A stretch of DNA of 54,436 nt from Clostridiales bacterium (lineage in GTDB: Bacteria > Bacillota > Clostridia > Oscillospirales > CAG-272), in NCBI GenBank assembly GCA_016288155.1, contig JAEEYP010000071.1, forward strand, positions 1 to 54,436, given 5' to 3'. Of the stretch, positions 1 through 8,086 are shown piece after piece. Position 1 is the first letter of the stretch; every line of letters starts with the position of its first letter. The notes beneath the pieces were generated by a model, which saw only the letters and a list, made by a program, of their open reading frames with translations, was not told the DNA's origin and searched no databases. A program made the translations under genes and the position numbers.

Positions 1-395
1 ACGGAGAGGAGCGTGTCCTCTCCGCCCTCCGCGCGGTTCGTGACCGTGATCCGGTCCGCCGTGCGCGGTCCCACGGAATCCGGTGTGACGAAGCGGTTCC
101 CCAGCCCCGCCACGAGGATGCCGGTGCCGCCGTCCGCCTCCCGTCCGAGCGCGCTTCGCACGAAATCGCCGATCAGGTGCGCCGCGGCGCTGACCGCCCG
201 CCCGGCGGCGCGGCGGTCGAACTCCCAGATCTTTCCGCAGTGGAGCGTCGCGTACCGCCCCGGCGCCGTCCCGTCCGTTTCTTCGCGGACGGTCATTTCC
301 TCCGTCCGCAGACCGCAGAGCTCGTACTGTCGGACGCATGCGCCGCGCGCCGCCTCCGATTCGCATGCCAGATCGCTTCTTCGATACGGATCCAT
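1..395 (-). CDS. gpr: germination protease GPR, N-terminal part (cut by window edge)
   Basis: Reading the minus strand from the ATG at 395-393 gives 131 codons, open to the window edge. The product begins MDPYRRSDLACESEAARG and contains VAGLGNRFVTPDSVGPRT, which matches the GLGN-x-x-VTPD-x-x-GP signature of the GPR spore endopeptidase. GPR is made as a zymogen in the forespore and degrades small acid-soluble spore proteins at germination. The early RSDLA segment also fits the family, where it lies at the propeptide cleavage region. An AAGGAGG ribosome site lies 7 bases before the start. The 3' two-thirds of the gene lies outside the window. Its presence implies a spore-former. I could not recognise a sigma-F or sigma-G promoter upstream with confidence. 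Confidence 0.85.
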   Translation of the reverse strand, partial: MDPYRRSDLACESEAARGACVRQYELCGLRTEEMTVREETDGTAPGRYATLHCGKIWEFDRRAAGRAVSAAAHLIGDFVRSALGREADGGTGILVAGLGNRFVTPDSVGPRTADRITVTNRAEGGEDTLLS

Positions 396-567
396 GACGC
401 CGCCTCCTTCTCTTGTTTTCGTACCATTCCCCGCCTCTGCCCGTTCTATGCGCGCGGCGGCGCTTCATCCCGCGTGAACAGGCGCCGGAGTATCGGCAAA
501 TCTCACGAAAAAACGGTGTGATAATTGTGCATCTGTCCGAAACTGTAAAAATGCCTGCAATACGGCA
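396..567. other. divergent intergenic region between gpr and the peptide-binding gene
   Basis: Non-coding stretch carrying the gpr ribosome site at its left end and AT-richer DNA leading to the promoter at 568. No conserved RNA structure was recognised. Any sporulation promoter for gpr must lie here, but no convincing match was seen. Confidence 0.5.
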
Positions 568-596
568 TTGCTATTCCGGAGCAATGGTGTTATAAT
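568..596 (+). promoter_or_regulatory. SigA-type promoter for the 688 gene
   Basis: TTGCTA (568-573), 17 bp spacer, TATAAT (591-596), with a TGT extended -10 at 588-590. It leaves a 5' leader of about 85 bases before the AAGGAGG site of the downstream gene. Confidence 0.75.
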
Positions 597-687
597 ATAA
601 CGGATAATACGCCGCAGTGCGCCGTGCGGGCGCGGCGTAGGGATCCGCAAATCACGAACCGCAATTACTAAGGAGGATTTCCACACT

Positions 688-2469
688 ATGAAGCGAATTC
701 TGTCAGCGCTGCTCTGTGCCGTCATGATGCTGGGTGTGCTTGCATCCTGCACCACGCTCGAGGGCGACGACAAGGGCATGATTATCGATATTTACATGAC
801 CACCGAGCTGTTCGACCTCGATCCCGCCCTCCATTTCAACGACGACGCCATGGTCAAGCTCTACGAGCTTCTCTATGAGGGCATGACCGATCTCGATGAG
901 AACGGGAAATGGAAAAAGGCCCTGATGAAGGACTACGAGCTGAAGGGGAACGATGAGGACGGTTACTACATGCTCATCACCCTGAACAACACGAGATGGA
1001 CCGACGGCCGCACGGTGCAGGCGGCGGACTTCGTCTACGCGTGGAAGCGGATCCTCGATCCGGAATTCATGAACGAGGCGGCTCCGCTCCTCTATGACAT
1101 CAAGAACGCCCGCGCCGTGAAACTGGGCGACGTCTCCATCGACGATCTCGGGATCGCCGCGGTCGATACGTACGTATTGCAGATCGAGTTCGAGACGAAG
1201 ATCGATTTCGATTTCTTCCTTGAGAATCTGGCGAGCCCCGCGCTCGTTCCGCTGCGCGAGGATATCGTCGCGCGCGACGAGAACTGGGCGAAGCAGGCGT
1301 CTACGCTCGTGACGAACGGACCGTTCGCGCTCAAGGGCTGGACGAACGGCGAGATCATGCGTCTGGAACGTTCTTCCTATTATTATCTTTCCGCTGACGA
1401 CGAGACGGAGCCGCTCGACAAGTACGTCATTCCGTACCGCCTCATCACCCGCTACGACGCGGGGTCCGTCGAAGAACAGCTCGCCCGGTTCGAGGCCGGA
1501 GAACTCTTCTACATCGACGATCTCCCGCTTTCCCGCCGCGCGGAATATAAGGACAAAGCCACCGTCACCGACGAGATGATCACGCACACCTACGTGTTCA
1601 ACGAAAACAACAAGCTCTTCGCCGACGCCCGCGTCCGCCGCGCGCTTTCCATGGCGCTCGACCGGAACGCCATCGTCCAGCTCGTCACCTTCGGCCGCGC
1701 GGCGACCGCTCTCGTGCCGTACAGAGTCTTTGACGGCACGAAAAAAACGTACTTCCGCGAGGTGGGCGGCGATCTCATTTCCGCCTCCGCCGACGTCGCC
1801 GGCGCCAAGTCGCTCCTGCAGCAGGCCGGCGTGACGAGCGGCTCCTTCTCGATCATGATCCGCCCGAACGAGGTGGACCGCGCCATCGCCGACTACGTGA
1901 AGGGCGTGTGGGAAGGACTCGGCTTCAAGATCACGATCAAGGAGCTCTCCTCCACGAAGCTGCCCGAGTACGATAAGGCGTACACCGACGATTTCACCAC
2001 CGCTTATATGGTCGGCGACTTCGACGTGGCCGCCATCGATTTGCCGATGCTGTCCGCCGACGCGTTCTCCGCGCTCGCGGTATTCGCTCAGGAATTCTCC
2101 GGGCTCGGCGTGGATATGTACTCCGAGAACTACGACGTGAAGGGACATATCAGCGGCTATAAGAGCGAGGAGTACGACGCCATCATCGAGAGAGCCTTCG
2201 CCGAGAAGGACCGCGCCGCGAGAGCCTCCATCCTGCACGAGGCGGAGCGGAAGCTGATGGAAGACATGCCGGTCTGCCCGATCTACTTCCTCCAGGACGC
2301 GTACCTGATCCACGAGGATCTCTCCGGCTACACCTCCACTTACTACGCCGTGCGTGATTTCCGGCGCATGAAGCTCAAGAACTACATGGATTACCTGCCG
2401 GAGGAGGAAGAGACCACCGGTCCGTCGTATACTCCTTCCACCCCGACGGACACCGGAAGCGGGACCTGA
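688..2469 (+). CDS. peptide ABC transporter substrate-binding lipoprotein (family 5)
   Basis: 593 residues. An N-terminal lipoprotein signal ends in the lipobox LASC (Cys21), so the protein should be tethered to the outer face of the membrane. The rest follows the OppA/DppA family-5 fold: an early DLDPAL segment, TDGRTVQAADFVYAWKRI near residue 110, VRRALSMALDRNAIV in the middle and a C-terminal MPVCPIYFLQDAYL block. It should deliver oligopeptides to an ABC permease, but no permease or ATPase gene of that system lies beside it, so it is an orphan binding protein here. The start has a perfect AAGGAGG site, its own promoter, and a hairpin terminator follows. Exact ligand unknown. Confidence 0.9.
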   Translation: MKRILSALLCAVMMLGVLASCTTLEGDDKGMIIDIYMTTELFDLDPALHFNDDAMVKLYELLYEGMTDLDENGKWKKALMKDYELKGNDEDGYYMLITLNNTRWTDGRTVQAADFVYAWKRILDPEFMNEAAPLLYDIKNARAVKLGDVSIDDLGIAAVDTYVLQIEFETKIDFDFFLENLASPALVPLREDIVARDENWAKQASTLVTNGPFALKGWTNGEIMRLERSSYYYLSADDETEPLDKYVIPYRLITRYDAGSVEEQLARFEAGELFYIDDLPLSRRAEYKDKATVTDEMITHTYVFNENNKLFADARVRRALSMALDRNAIVQLVTFGRAATALVPYRVFDGTKKTYFREVGGDLISASADVAGAKSLLQQAGVTSGSFSIMIRPNEVDRAIADYVKGVWEGLGFKITIKELSSTKLPEYDKAYTDDFTTAYMVGDFDVAAIDLPMLSADAFSALAVFAQEFSGLGVDMYSENYDVKGHISGYKSEEYDAIIERAFAEKDRAARASILHEAERKLMEDMPVCPIYFLQDAYLIHEDLSGYTSTYYAVRDFRRMKLKNYMDYLPEEEETTGPSYTPSTPTDTGSGT

Positions 2470-2491
2470 TCCGGATCCCTCCGCCTGAGAA

Positions 2492-2520
2492 AAAATCGGG
2501 AGGCTGCGCCTCCCGATTTT
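2492..2520 (+). terminator. intrinsic terminator after the peptide-binding gene
   Basis: Stem TCGGGAGGC/GCCTCCCGA with A-rich upstream and TTTT downstream flanks, just after the stop codon at 2467-2469. Confidence 0.85.
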
Positions 2521-2559
2521 GTTTTCGGCATCTCGATCCCAGCGGAAAGGAGCAGAATT

Positions 2560-3135
2560 ATGCCGACCCCCTTGCAGGACAAAAACGAGATCAAGGTATT
2601 CATCCTCTTCCTTCTGGACCGGATCGGATATCCGCTCGATTATGAAACGATCGGATCCATCGTCGTCCAGGACGGCGTCGTCCGCTATTTCGATTTCGCC
2701 GACAGCTTCTACGAGCTGCTCGACGCCGGACATATCGAGAAGGCGTCGGCGGACGGGACGCAGCTCCGCCTCGGCGGCGCGGAGGAGCCCTCCGCGCTGT
2801 ATTCCGTGACCGATTCCGGCCGCGAGGTCGCGCGCGCGCTCGGCGAGAGCCTGATGACCTCCGTTCGGGAACAGGGGATCCGCTCCGCCGTCCGCCATCT
2901 GTCGCTGCAGAAGCTCGGCGCGTCGATCGATCAGACCTACGAGCCGGAGGGCGACCGCTTTCTGTATCGCTGCCTGATCCGCGACGCGTCGGGAGAAATG
3001 ATGCGCGTAGAGCTGCGCGTGGACGACCGGCGGACGCTCGACCGTATCCTCCGCAATTACGCGGAACGCCCGGAGGTCATATACCGGGGCGTTCTTGCCC
3101 TGCTCAGCGGCGATATCAACTATATTTTTGAATGA
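2560..3135 (+). CDS. DUF4364 family protein (winged-helix-like regulator)
   Basis: 191 residues, the usual DUF4364 length. The N-terminal half (KVFILFLLDRIGYPLDYETI, FYELLDAGHIE, YSVTDSGREVA) has the helix-helix-wing pattern of PadR/MarR-like winged helices. The C-terminal half is an alpha/beta domain of unknown role, typical of this Clostridia family. No membrane segment or signal peptide is present, so it should be cytoplasmic. The AAAGGAG site sits 7 bases before the ATG. It follows a terminator and has no obvious promoter of its own, so it may depend on read-through or a weak promoter. The regulatory function is inferred from fold; no target is known. Confidence 0.8.
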   Translation: MPTPLQDKNEIKVFILFLLDRIGYPLDYETIGSIVVQDGVVRYFDFADSFYELLDAGHIEKASADGTQLRLGGAEEPSALYSVTDSGREVARALGESLMTSVREQGIRSAVRHLSLQKLGASIDQTYEPEGDRFLYRCLIRDASGEMMRVELRVDDRRTLDRILRNYAERPEVIYRGVLALLSGDINYIFE

Positions 3136-3224
3136 CACCTGCGGAAAATGACAAAATAATGGTCCGTCCGCCAAAAAAATCAACGCAAATTATACGGATT
3201 CGAAAAAAAAATATCGTAAATCTA

Positions 3225-3252
3225 TTGACAATTTCGTATTTCATGATATAAT
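3225..3252 (+). promoter_or_regulatory. strong SigA-type promoter with A-tract upstream
   Basis: TTGACA (3225-3230), 16 bp, TATAAT (3247-3252) with a TGA extended -10. An A9 run at 3205-3213 could act as an UP element. It lies about 38 bases before the GTG start of the sigma factor gene. Confidence 0.85.
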
Positions 3253-3289
3253 TTATTTATAAATCCGTAACGATTTCCCGGGTGAGAGT

Positions 3290-3862
3290 GTGTCACAGCC
3301 GTTACACGACCTTCTGCGCGCCGCCGCGGAGGGGGACGACGAGGCGTTTTCGCGTCTCGAAGAGCGCTACGCGCCGCTGATCCGCTCCATGAGCAGCCGG
3401 TACGCGTCTTCCTTCGCCCGATGGGATGCCGCCGCCGTCGGCGAGCAGGATCTGGAGCAGGAGGCGCGGCTTGCGCTGCTCAACGCCGTCCGCTCGTACG
3501 ACCGGGAGCAGTCCGAGGTCAGTTTCGGGCTGTACGCGAAGATCTGCATCCGCAATTCCTTCGTCTCCGCGCTGCGGCGCCTGCGTGCCGCCTCGCGCCG
3601 GAAGCGAACCGCCCGTCCCGCGCCTTCCGCGGGGGAGGATCCTCTTCTCCAATACGCCGCGTCCCCGGACGCGGATCCCGGTCTGACCGACCGGATCCAG
3701 TCGATTCTGTCTCCTTACGAACGCCGAATCTTTGCACAGCATATCCATGGCAGATCCGTCAAATCCATTGCCGCCAGCGTCGGAAGACCGGAGAGATCCG
3801 TGAGCAACGCTTTGTATCGGATTCGCGTGAAGATCAAAGGCCTCCTGGGGAGTGAACGTTGA
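3290..3862 (+). CDS. SigH-like sigma-70 family RNA polymerase sigma factor
   Basis: 190 residues from a GTG start. Region 2 occupies roughly residues 5-110: LLRAAAEGDDEAFSRLEERY, then EQDLEQEARLALLNAVRSYD for core binding and -10 recognition. Region 4 occupies about 140-185 and ends in a helix-turn-helix with RSVSNALYRIRVKIK, which resembles the SVSNAL/SIDNAL segment of SigH. The length and the rlmB-type gene nearby match the rlmB-sigH neighbourhood of Bacillota, although rpmG, secE and nusG are absent. The linker between regions 2 and 4 is unusually basic and Pro/Ala rich. Assignment as the sporulation sigma factor SigH is likely but not certain; a generic SigH/ECF-like factor is the alternative. 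The GTG start is preceded only by a weak CGGGTGAG ribosome site. Confidence 0.75.
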   Translation: MSQPLHDLLRAAAEGDDEAFSRLEERYAPLIRSMSSRYASSFARWDAAAVGEQDLEQEARLALLNAVRSYDREQSEVSFGLYAKICIRNSFVSALRRLRAASRRKRTARPAPSAGEDPLLQYAASPDADPGLTDRIQSILSPYERRIFAQHIHGRSVKSIAASVGRPERSVSNALYRIRVKIKGLLGSER

Positions 3863-3874
3863 TCGAACGGTATC

Positions 3875-3980
3875 AGATGCCGAAAGGCATTTCAGATATG
3901 TATGCCCGAATAGCTTAAATCCAGAGCGTTGTATTTCAAAGGTGACGGTTGGAGTCCGTCGAGGGCAAAAAAATTTTTTT
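3875..3980 (+). ncRNA. candidate structured RNA with tRNA-like fold
   Basis: Between the sigma factor stop and the zinc-ribbon start lies a hairpin (ATGCC 3877-3881, GAAA tetraloop, GGCAT 3886-3890). A segment laid out like a tRNA follows. Its outer stem is TGCCC (3903-3907)/GGGCA (3963-3967). A D-arm-like stem is GCTT (3913-3916)/GAGC (3924-3927). A T-arm-like hairpin is GACGG (3944-3948), loop TTGGAGT, CCGTC (3956-3960); the loop is one base from the TTCGAGT found in many tRNAs. The anticodon arm is reduced to a possible 3-bp stem (TTG 3929-3931/CAA 3937-3939). An A7T7 run follows. It lacks CCA, canonical anticodon geometry and a full acceptor stem. It may be a regulatory leader, a tRNA relic or chance. 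Confidence 0.35.
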
Positions 3981-4001
3981 CCATCAAGCGAGGTTGAGGA
4001 A

Positions 4002-4280
4002 ATGTATCAGGACAAGACTTTGACGTGCAAAGAGTGCGGCAACCAGTTCGTGTTCACCGCCGGCGAGCAGGAGTTCTACGCAGAGAAGGGCTTCCAGAAC
4101 GAGCCCCAGAGATGCAAGGCCTGCCGTGACGCCCGCAAGAACGCGAGCAAAACGCAGAGAGAGATGTTCACGACCGTGTGCGCCAACTGCGGTAAGGAAG
4201 CGAAAGTTCCTTTCCAGCCGACGAGCGACAGACCGGTCTACTGCAGCGAGTGCTTTGCGGCAATCAAGGGTCAGCAGTGA
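4002..4280 (+). CDS. small double zinc-ribbon protein
   Basis: 92 residues starting MYQDKTLTCKECGNQFVF. Two treble-clef-like zinc ribbons are visible. The first uses CKEC and CKAC with the spacing of the 'probable zinc-ribbon' family (TAGEQEFYAEKGFQNEP between them). The second uses CANC and CSEC. Such proteins are common and highly expressed in Clostridia, but their role is unknown; RNA or protein binding is a guess. The ATG at 4002 follows GAGGTTGAGGA and the structured RNA candidate. An upstream in-frame start would run through that RNA, so 4002 is preferred. Cytoplasmic. It could be co-transcribed with the sigma factor and ends at a clear terminator. Confidence 0.85.
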   Translation: MYQDKTLTCKECGNQFVFTAGEQEFYAEKGFQNEPQRCKACRDARKNASKTQREMFTTVCANCGKEAKVPFQPTSDRPVYCSECFAAIKGQQ

Positions 4281-4315
4281 TCTGTTCCCTTGCGCGATAA
4301 ATATCGTATTTATCC

Positions 4316-4352
4316 GGAGAGATACGGCGTGCGCCGTATCTCTTTTGCTTTT
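4316..4352 (+). terminator. intrinsic terminator after the zinc-ribbon gene
   Basis: AGAGATACGGC/GCCGTATCTCT stem with a TG-containing loop, followed by TTTGCTTTT. Confidence 0.85.
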
Positions 4353-4418
4353 GGGACGCTTTTCGGCAAAAAATCGGCGGAAAAATCGATTTTGTGCCGG
4401 GAAATTCCGAGAATACTC

Positions 4419-4447
4419 TATACAAATTGGATTTTCTGTGCTATAAT
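4419..4447 (+). promoter_or_regulatory. promoter for the rlmB-type gene (extended -10)
   Basis: TATACA (4419-4424), 17 bp, TATAAT (4442-4447) with a TGC extension. Transcription from here excludes the upstream in-frame start at 4394 and supports the ATG at 4523. Confidence 0.6.
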
Positions 4448-4522
4448 GTGAGCAGTGTATCTTGCCGGGGCTGTGCAAACTGCCGTCCCGGACGGAAAAA
4501 CGGACAATCGGACATACGTACC

Positions 4523-5413
4523 ATGAAGAACGGAAATACAAAAGATGCCCCTCGCCGCGCCGGATACCGCGCGCCGAGACGCGCGCCGGACGCCGCCGGA
4601 AGACAGACGGGACGTTCCGCCGCGCCGGACGCGGGCGGAACGCGCGAGGAGAAGCGGACGCCGGATACCGCGCCGGAGAACGTTGTCGCCGGACGGAACG
4701 CCGTGCGGGAGCTGCTCAAATCCGGTCGGTCGGTCGATAAGCTGTTCGTCCGCCGCGGCGACCGCGAGGGTTCCATTACGGTGATCGTCGCCGAAGCGAT
4801 CCGGCTCGGCATCCCCGTGATCGAGGTGGAGGGCGCAAAACTCGATACGATGACCTTCGGCGCGCACCATCAGGGCGTCGCCGCCATGGCGGCTGCCCGC
4901 CAGTACGTGGATCTCGATACGATCGTGCAGATCGCGCGCGACCGCGGCGAGAAGCCGCTCGTCGTCGTCGCGGACGGGATCGAGGATCCGCACAATCTCG
5001 GTGCGATGATCCGCTGCGCCGAATGCGCGGGCGCACACGGGATCGTGCTCCCGAAGCGACGCTGCGTCGGGCTGACGCCGACGGTCGAGACGACCTCGGC
5101 GGGCGCGCTCGAGCATATCGCTGTCGCCCGCGTGCAGAATCTCGCGTCGGCTTTGGAAAAGCTGAAGGAGCTCGGTTTGTGGATCTTTACCGCCGAGGCG
5201 GACGGGATCCCGTATTACGAGGCGGATTGGAACGCGCCCGCCGCCGTCGTGTTCGGCAGCGAAGGGGACGGCGTCAGCCGCCTGATCCGCGAGCGCAGCG
5301 ATTTTATCGTATCGATCCCGATGTACGGAAAAGTGAATTCCCTGAACGTGTCCACGGCGGCCTCCGTGATCCTGTGCCACGCCGCCCGGATGCAGCGCAC
5401 GATTTTGCCGTGA
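4523..5413 (+). CDS. rlmB: TrmH/SpoU-family 23S rRNA 2'-O-methyltransferase (RlmB type)
   Basis: 296 residues. The first ~55 are basic and low-complexity (Arg, Ala, Pro rich). An RNA-binding L30e-like domain follows (NVVAGRNAVRELLKSGRSVDKLFV). The SPOUT catalytic domain has all three motifs: DPHNLGAMIRCAECAG, VVFGSEGDGVSRL and IPMYGKVNSLNVSTAASV. These form the trefoil knot that binds S-adenosylmethionine. RlmB methylates the ribose of G2251 in 23S rRNA; a paralogous tRNA or rRNA target cannot be excluded. The start is the first ATG downstream of the promoter at 4442. It is probably co-transcribed with the membrane protein gene 33 bases downstream, since no terminator intervenes. Confidence 0.88.
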   Translation: MKNGNTKDAPRRAGYRAPRRAPDAAGRQTGRSAAPDAGGTREEKRTPDTAPENVVAGRNAVRELLKSGRSVDKLFVRRGDREGSITVIVAEAIRLGIPVIEVEGAKLDTMTFGAHHQGVAAMAAARQYVDLDTIVQIARDRGEKPLVVVADGIEDPHNLGAMIRCAECAGAHGIVLPKRRCVGLTPTVETTSAGALEHIAVARVQNLASALEKLKELGLWIFTAEADGIPYYEADWNAPAAVVFGSEGDGVSRLIRERSDFIVSIPMYGKVNSLNVSTAASVILCHAARMQRTILP

Positions 5414-5446
5414 CGATAAATACTTTTGAAGAATGGATGAGTCGTT

Positions 5447-8014
5447 ATGAGTGAAAAGAACAAGCCCGCCGAGGCGGACCGCGTGGAGAAACCGGCGCAG
5501 TCCCCGCTGAAGAACGGCGCGGAGCCGGATCCGAACGTGGACAGCGAGCTGGATATCCAGGATCTCTTGAAAAAGTATCTTCCCAATTACGAGGTGAAGC
5601 CGGCGGAAGACTCCGCGGCGCAGAAGGACAGCGACGGCATGGAGATCGGTTCCTTTTTCATCTCCGATCCGGCGTCCGCCGCCGGAAAGCCGTCCGGGAA
5701 CGCGCCTGAAAAGACGGCGGATGAGACGAAGGAATCTTCCGAAGCCCGCTCTTCGGCGAAGCCGAACCTGTTCTCCCGCCTCCGCGGGGCGATGAAGGAA
5801 GCGAAGGAAGCCCGCCGGGAGGCGGAGAACGAAGACGATGAGGTCCGCACCGAGGCGGAGGATACCGCCGTACCGGACAGCGGTCTCTTTGAGCGGTTGG
5901 TCGCCGAGGCGCAGCCGGAGGACGACGCGCCGACGATCCCGTCCGGGACGCCGGCAGACAAAGCCGCCGCACCGGAGGAAGTCCCCGCGGACGAGGAGAT
6001 CGGGAGCGGGGAAGCCGCGGACGTAATGGACGCCTCGGACGAATCGGAATCCTCGGACAAATCGGACGTCGAAGAAGTATCGGATGCCGCGGACGAATCA
6101 AAGGTCGGAGACGACGCCGGGGACGCCGGGAAAAAGCAGAACGACGCCGACGAGATGGACGATACCGACCGCAACCTGATGGTCGCCTTCGGGCTGGAGG
6201 ATCAGCTCGACCGGAAGGCCGGCGCCGGGACGGCGGACGCCGTCGCCGCACAGAACGCGGAGGAGATCCGCCGCCGCGACGAGGAGCAGCGCCGCGCGCT
6301 CGAATACGAGTACACGGAGCGTTCCCAGACGCCGAAGATCGCCGCGGCGTATACGTCGACGCTTCGTTCCCTCAAGATCAAGATGATCGTCGGGGCGGTG
6401 CTCAGCGTCATCCTCTTCTTCTTTGAAAACATTACGCTGTTCGGCGTGCAGCACGGCGGCGTGTTCGATCCCGCCGTGTTCCCCGTCGTGTACATCATGG
6501 CGAGTCTGCAGCTCACGCTGCTCGTGTGCGCCGTCGCCTACGAGCAGATCCTGCCCGGTCTGCGCAATTTGGTCACCGGCCGTCCGACGCCGGAGAGCGT
6601 GACCGGCGTTCTGGCGATCTTCGCGATCCTGTATTCCGCCTATGAGGCGATCGTATCCGTGCAGGGCGTCGAGCCGGTCATGTACAATTTCGCGGTCGCC
6701 TTCTGCGCGATGCTCTCCCTCATCTATGCCTACGTGAACACGAAGCGCGAGGTGTTCAGCTTCAATATCGTTTCCTCGAAGAAGCCGAAGTATCTCTTCC
6801 GCCGCGTGCCCGAAGGGGCCGAGTCGCCGGAGAGCGCGGCGTTCGGCGAGACCGGAGAGGATGCTCCGGACGTTTTGCAGATCAGCCGCGCAGGCTTCGT
6901 CGATGGCTATTTCGGCCGCACCTCGGCGATCCTTCATTCCACGCGCGTGTACGTCGGCGCGATGCTGACGGTGATCTGCGCGGCGGCCGTGCTCATGGCG
7001 ATCGTCGCCGCGCTGCGGGGCGCCGCGGCGTCCGGCGCCGTGACGGTCGCGTATATCTGCGTCCTTGCCGCGATCCCGATGTCCATGTTCTTTACCTACA
7101 GCTATCCGCTCTACCGCGCCAACCGCGAGGCGTACGAGTATGAAAGCACGATCGTCGGCGACAGTTCCGTGGAGGAGTATGCCGGCTCGTCGATCATTTC
7201 CTTCGACGACACGAACGTGTTCCCGTCCTACAGCGTGAAGGTGCAGAATATCAAGGTCTACAACAACAACCGCATCGACCGGGTGCTGTATTACGCCGCG
7301 AGCGCCTTTGCCGCCGCAGGCGGTCCGCTGAACGACGTCTTCGACGTGGCGACGATGGAAATGGGGCACTCGGACGACGTGGAGATCCTGGAGGCGGCGT
7401 CCGGCTGCCTGGAGACCCGCGTGGACGGAAGACGCATCCTCTTCGGACGTTCCGACGTGCTGACGGAAAAGGGCGTCGACATCCCGGAGGAGATCGTAGA
7501 GGAGGATTCCTATATCGAGGGCGACTTCAGCATCATGTATATGGTGTGCGACGGCGACCTCGTGGCGAAGATGTATATCAAATACATCATGGACGCGGAC
7601 TTTGAATTCATCGTGCGGCAGTTCACGCAGAACGGCACCTGCGTCTGCGTGAAGACGCTCGATCCGAATATCGACGAGAACATGATCTTCTCGAAAGTCA
7701 AGGGCAAGAAGTATCCGCTGCGCGTCATCAAGCGCCGCGACGACGACGCCGTTCTCGAGAGGGCGGACAGCGGCGTCGTGACGCGCGGGACGACGAAGTC
7801 GCTCTTGCAGGTCATCTCCTTCTGCGACATGGTGATGAACGTCAAGCGTTCCAACACGATCATCAGCATCGTTGCCGCCGTGTTGACGGTGTTCATCATG
7901 TTCGTCGTTTCCATCTCCGGCAGCGTCGGCAGGATCGGTTCCTGGCTGATCGTACTGTATCAGCTCTTCTGGTTCATCCCCGGCCTTCTGACGGCGAAGT
8001 TCAATATCAGATAA
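5447..8014 (+). CDS. degenerate (catalytically dead) P-type ATPase-like membrane protein
   Basis: 855 residues. Residues 1 to about 300 are acidic and low-complexity (Glu, Asp, Ser, Ala), presumably disordered. Four membrane helices follow (about 308-440), then a soluble stretch, two helices near 500-555, a soluble region, and two final helices before NIR at the end. The soluble regions follow P-type ATPase order. SFDDTNVFP at 585-593 sits where DKTGTLT belongs. RVDGRRILFGRSDVL matches the nucleotide-domain VDGR/VGN pattern. VCVKTLDPN replaces TGDN. A segment with ERADSGVV parallels the ADVGIA block but lacks GDGxND. Asp587 could be the old phosphorylation site, but Lys, Gly and Thr are lost. 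I infer a non-pumping scaffold or sensor. The gene follows the rlmB-type gene and ends at a terminator. Confidence 0.6.
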   Translation: MSEKNKPAEADRVEKPAQSPLKNGAEPDPNVDSELDIQDLLKKYLPNYEVKPAEDSAAQKDSDGMEIGSFFISDPASAAGKPSGNAPEKTADETKESSEARSSAKPNLFSRLRGAMKEAKEARREAENEDDEVRTEAEDTAVPDSGLFERLVAEAQPEDDAPTIPSGTPADKAAAPEEVPADEEIGSGEAADVMDASDESESSDKSDVEEVSDAADESKVGDDAGDAGKKQNDADEMDDTDRNLMVAFGLEDQLDRKAGAGTADAVAAQNAEEIRRRDEEQRRALEYEYTERSQTPKIAAAYTSTLRSLKIKMIVGAVLSVILFFFENITLFGVQHGGVFDPAVFPVVYIMASLQLTLLVCAVAYEQILPGLRNLVTGRPTPESVTGVLAIFAILYSAYEAIVSVQGVEPVMYNFAVAFCAMLSLIYAYVNTKREVFSFNIVSSKKPKYLFRRVPEGAESPESAAFGETGEDAPDVLQISRAGFVDGYFGRTSAILHSTRVYVGAMLTVICAAAVLMAIVAALRGAAASGAVTVAYICVLAAIPMSMFFTYSYPLYRANREAYEYESTIVGDSSVEEYAGSSIISFDDTNVFPSYSVKVQNIKVYNNNRIDRVLYYAASAFAAAGGPLNDVFDVATMEMGHSDDVEILEAASGCLETRVDGRRILFGRSDVLTEKGVDIPEEIVEEDSYIEGDFSIMYMVCDGDLVAKMYIKYIMDADFEFIVRQFTQNGTCVCVKTLDPNIDENMIFSKVKGKKYPLRVIKRRDDDAVLERADSGVVTRGTTKSLLQVISFCDMVMNVKRSNTIISIVAAVLTVFIMFVVSISGSVGRIGSWLIVLYQLFWFIPGLLTAKFNIR

Positions 8015-8035
8015 AGTGTAAGTCCCCGGACAAAA

Positions 8036-8066
8036 GAGGGAGGAGGCGGCGCCTCCTCCCCTTTTT
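8036..8066 (+). terminator. strong intrinsic terminator
   Basis: GGGAGGAGGC/GCCTCCTCCC stem followed by CTTTTTC, after the P-type ATPase-like gene. Confidence 0.9.
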
Positions 8067-8086
8067 CGGGACGGAAAGGTCATCCG

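Noticed and set aside
3903-3967. A genuine tRNA gene
   Set aside because: Only about 65 bases long, no canonical 7-base anticodon loop, incomplete acceptor stem and no CCA; kept only as a tRNA-like candidate.
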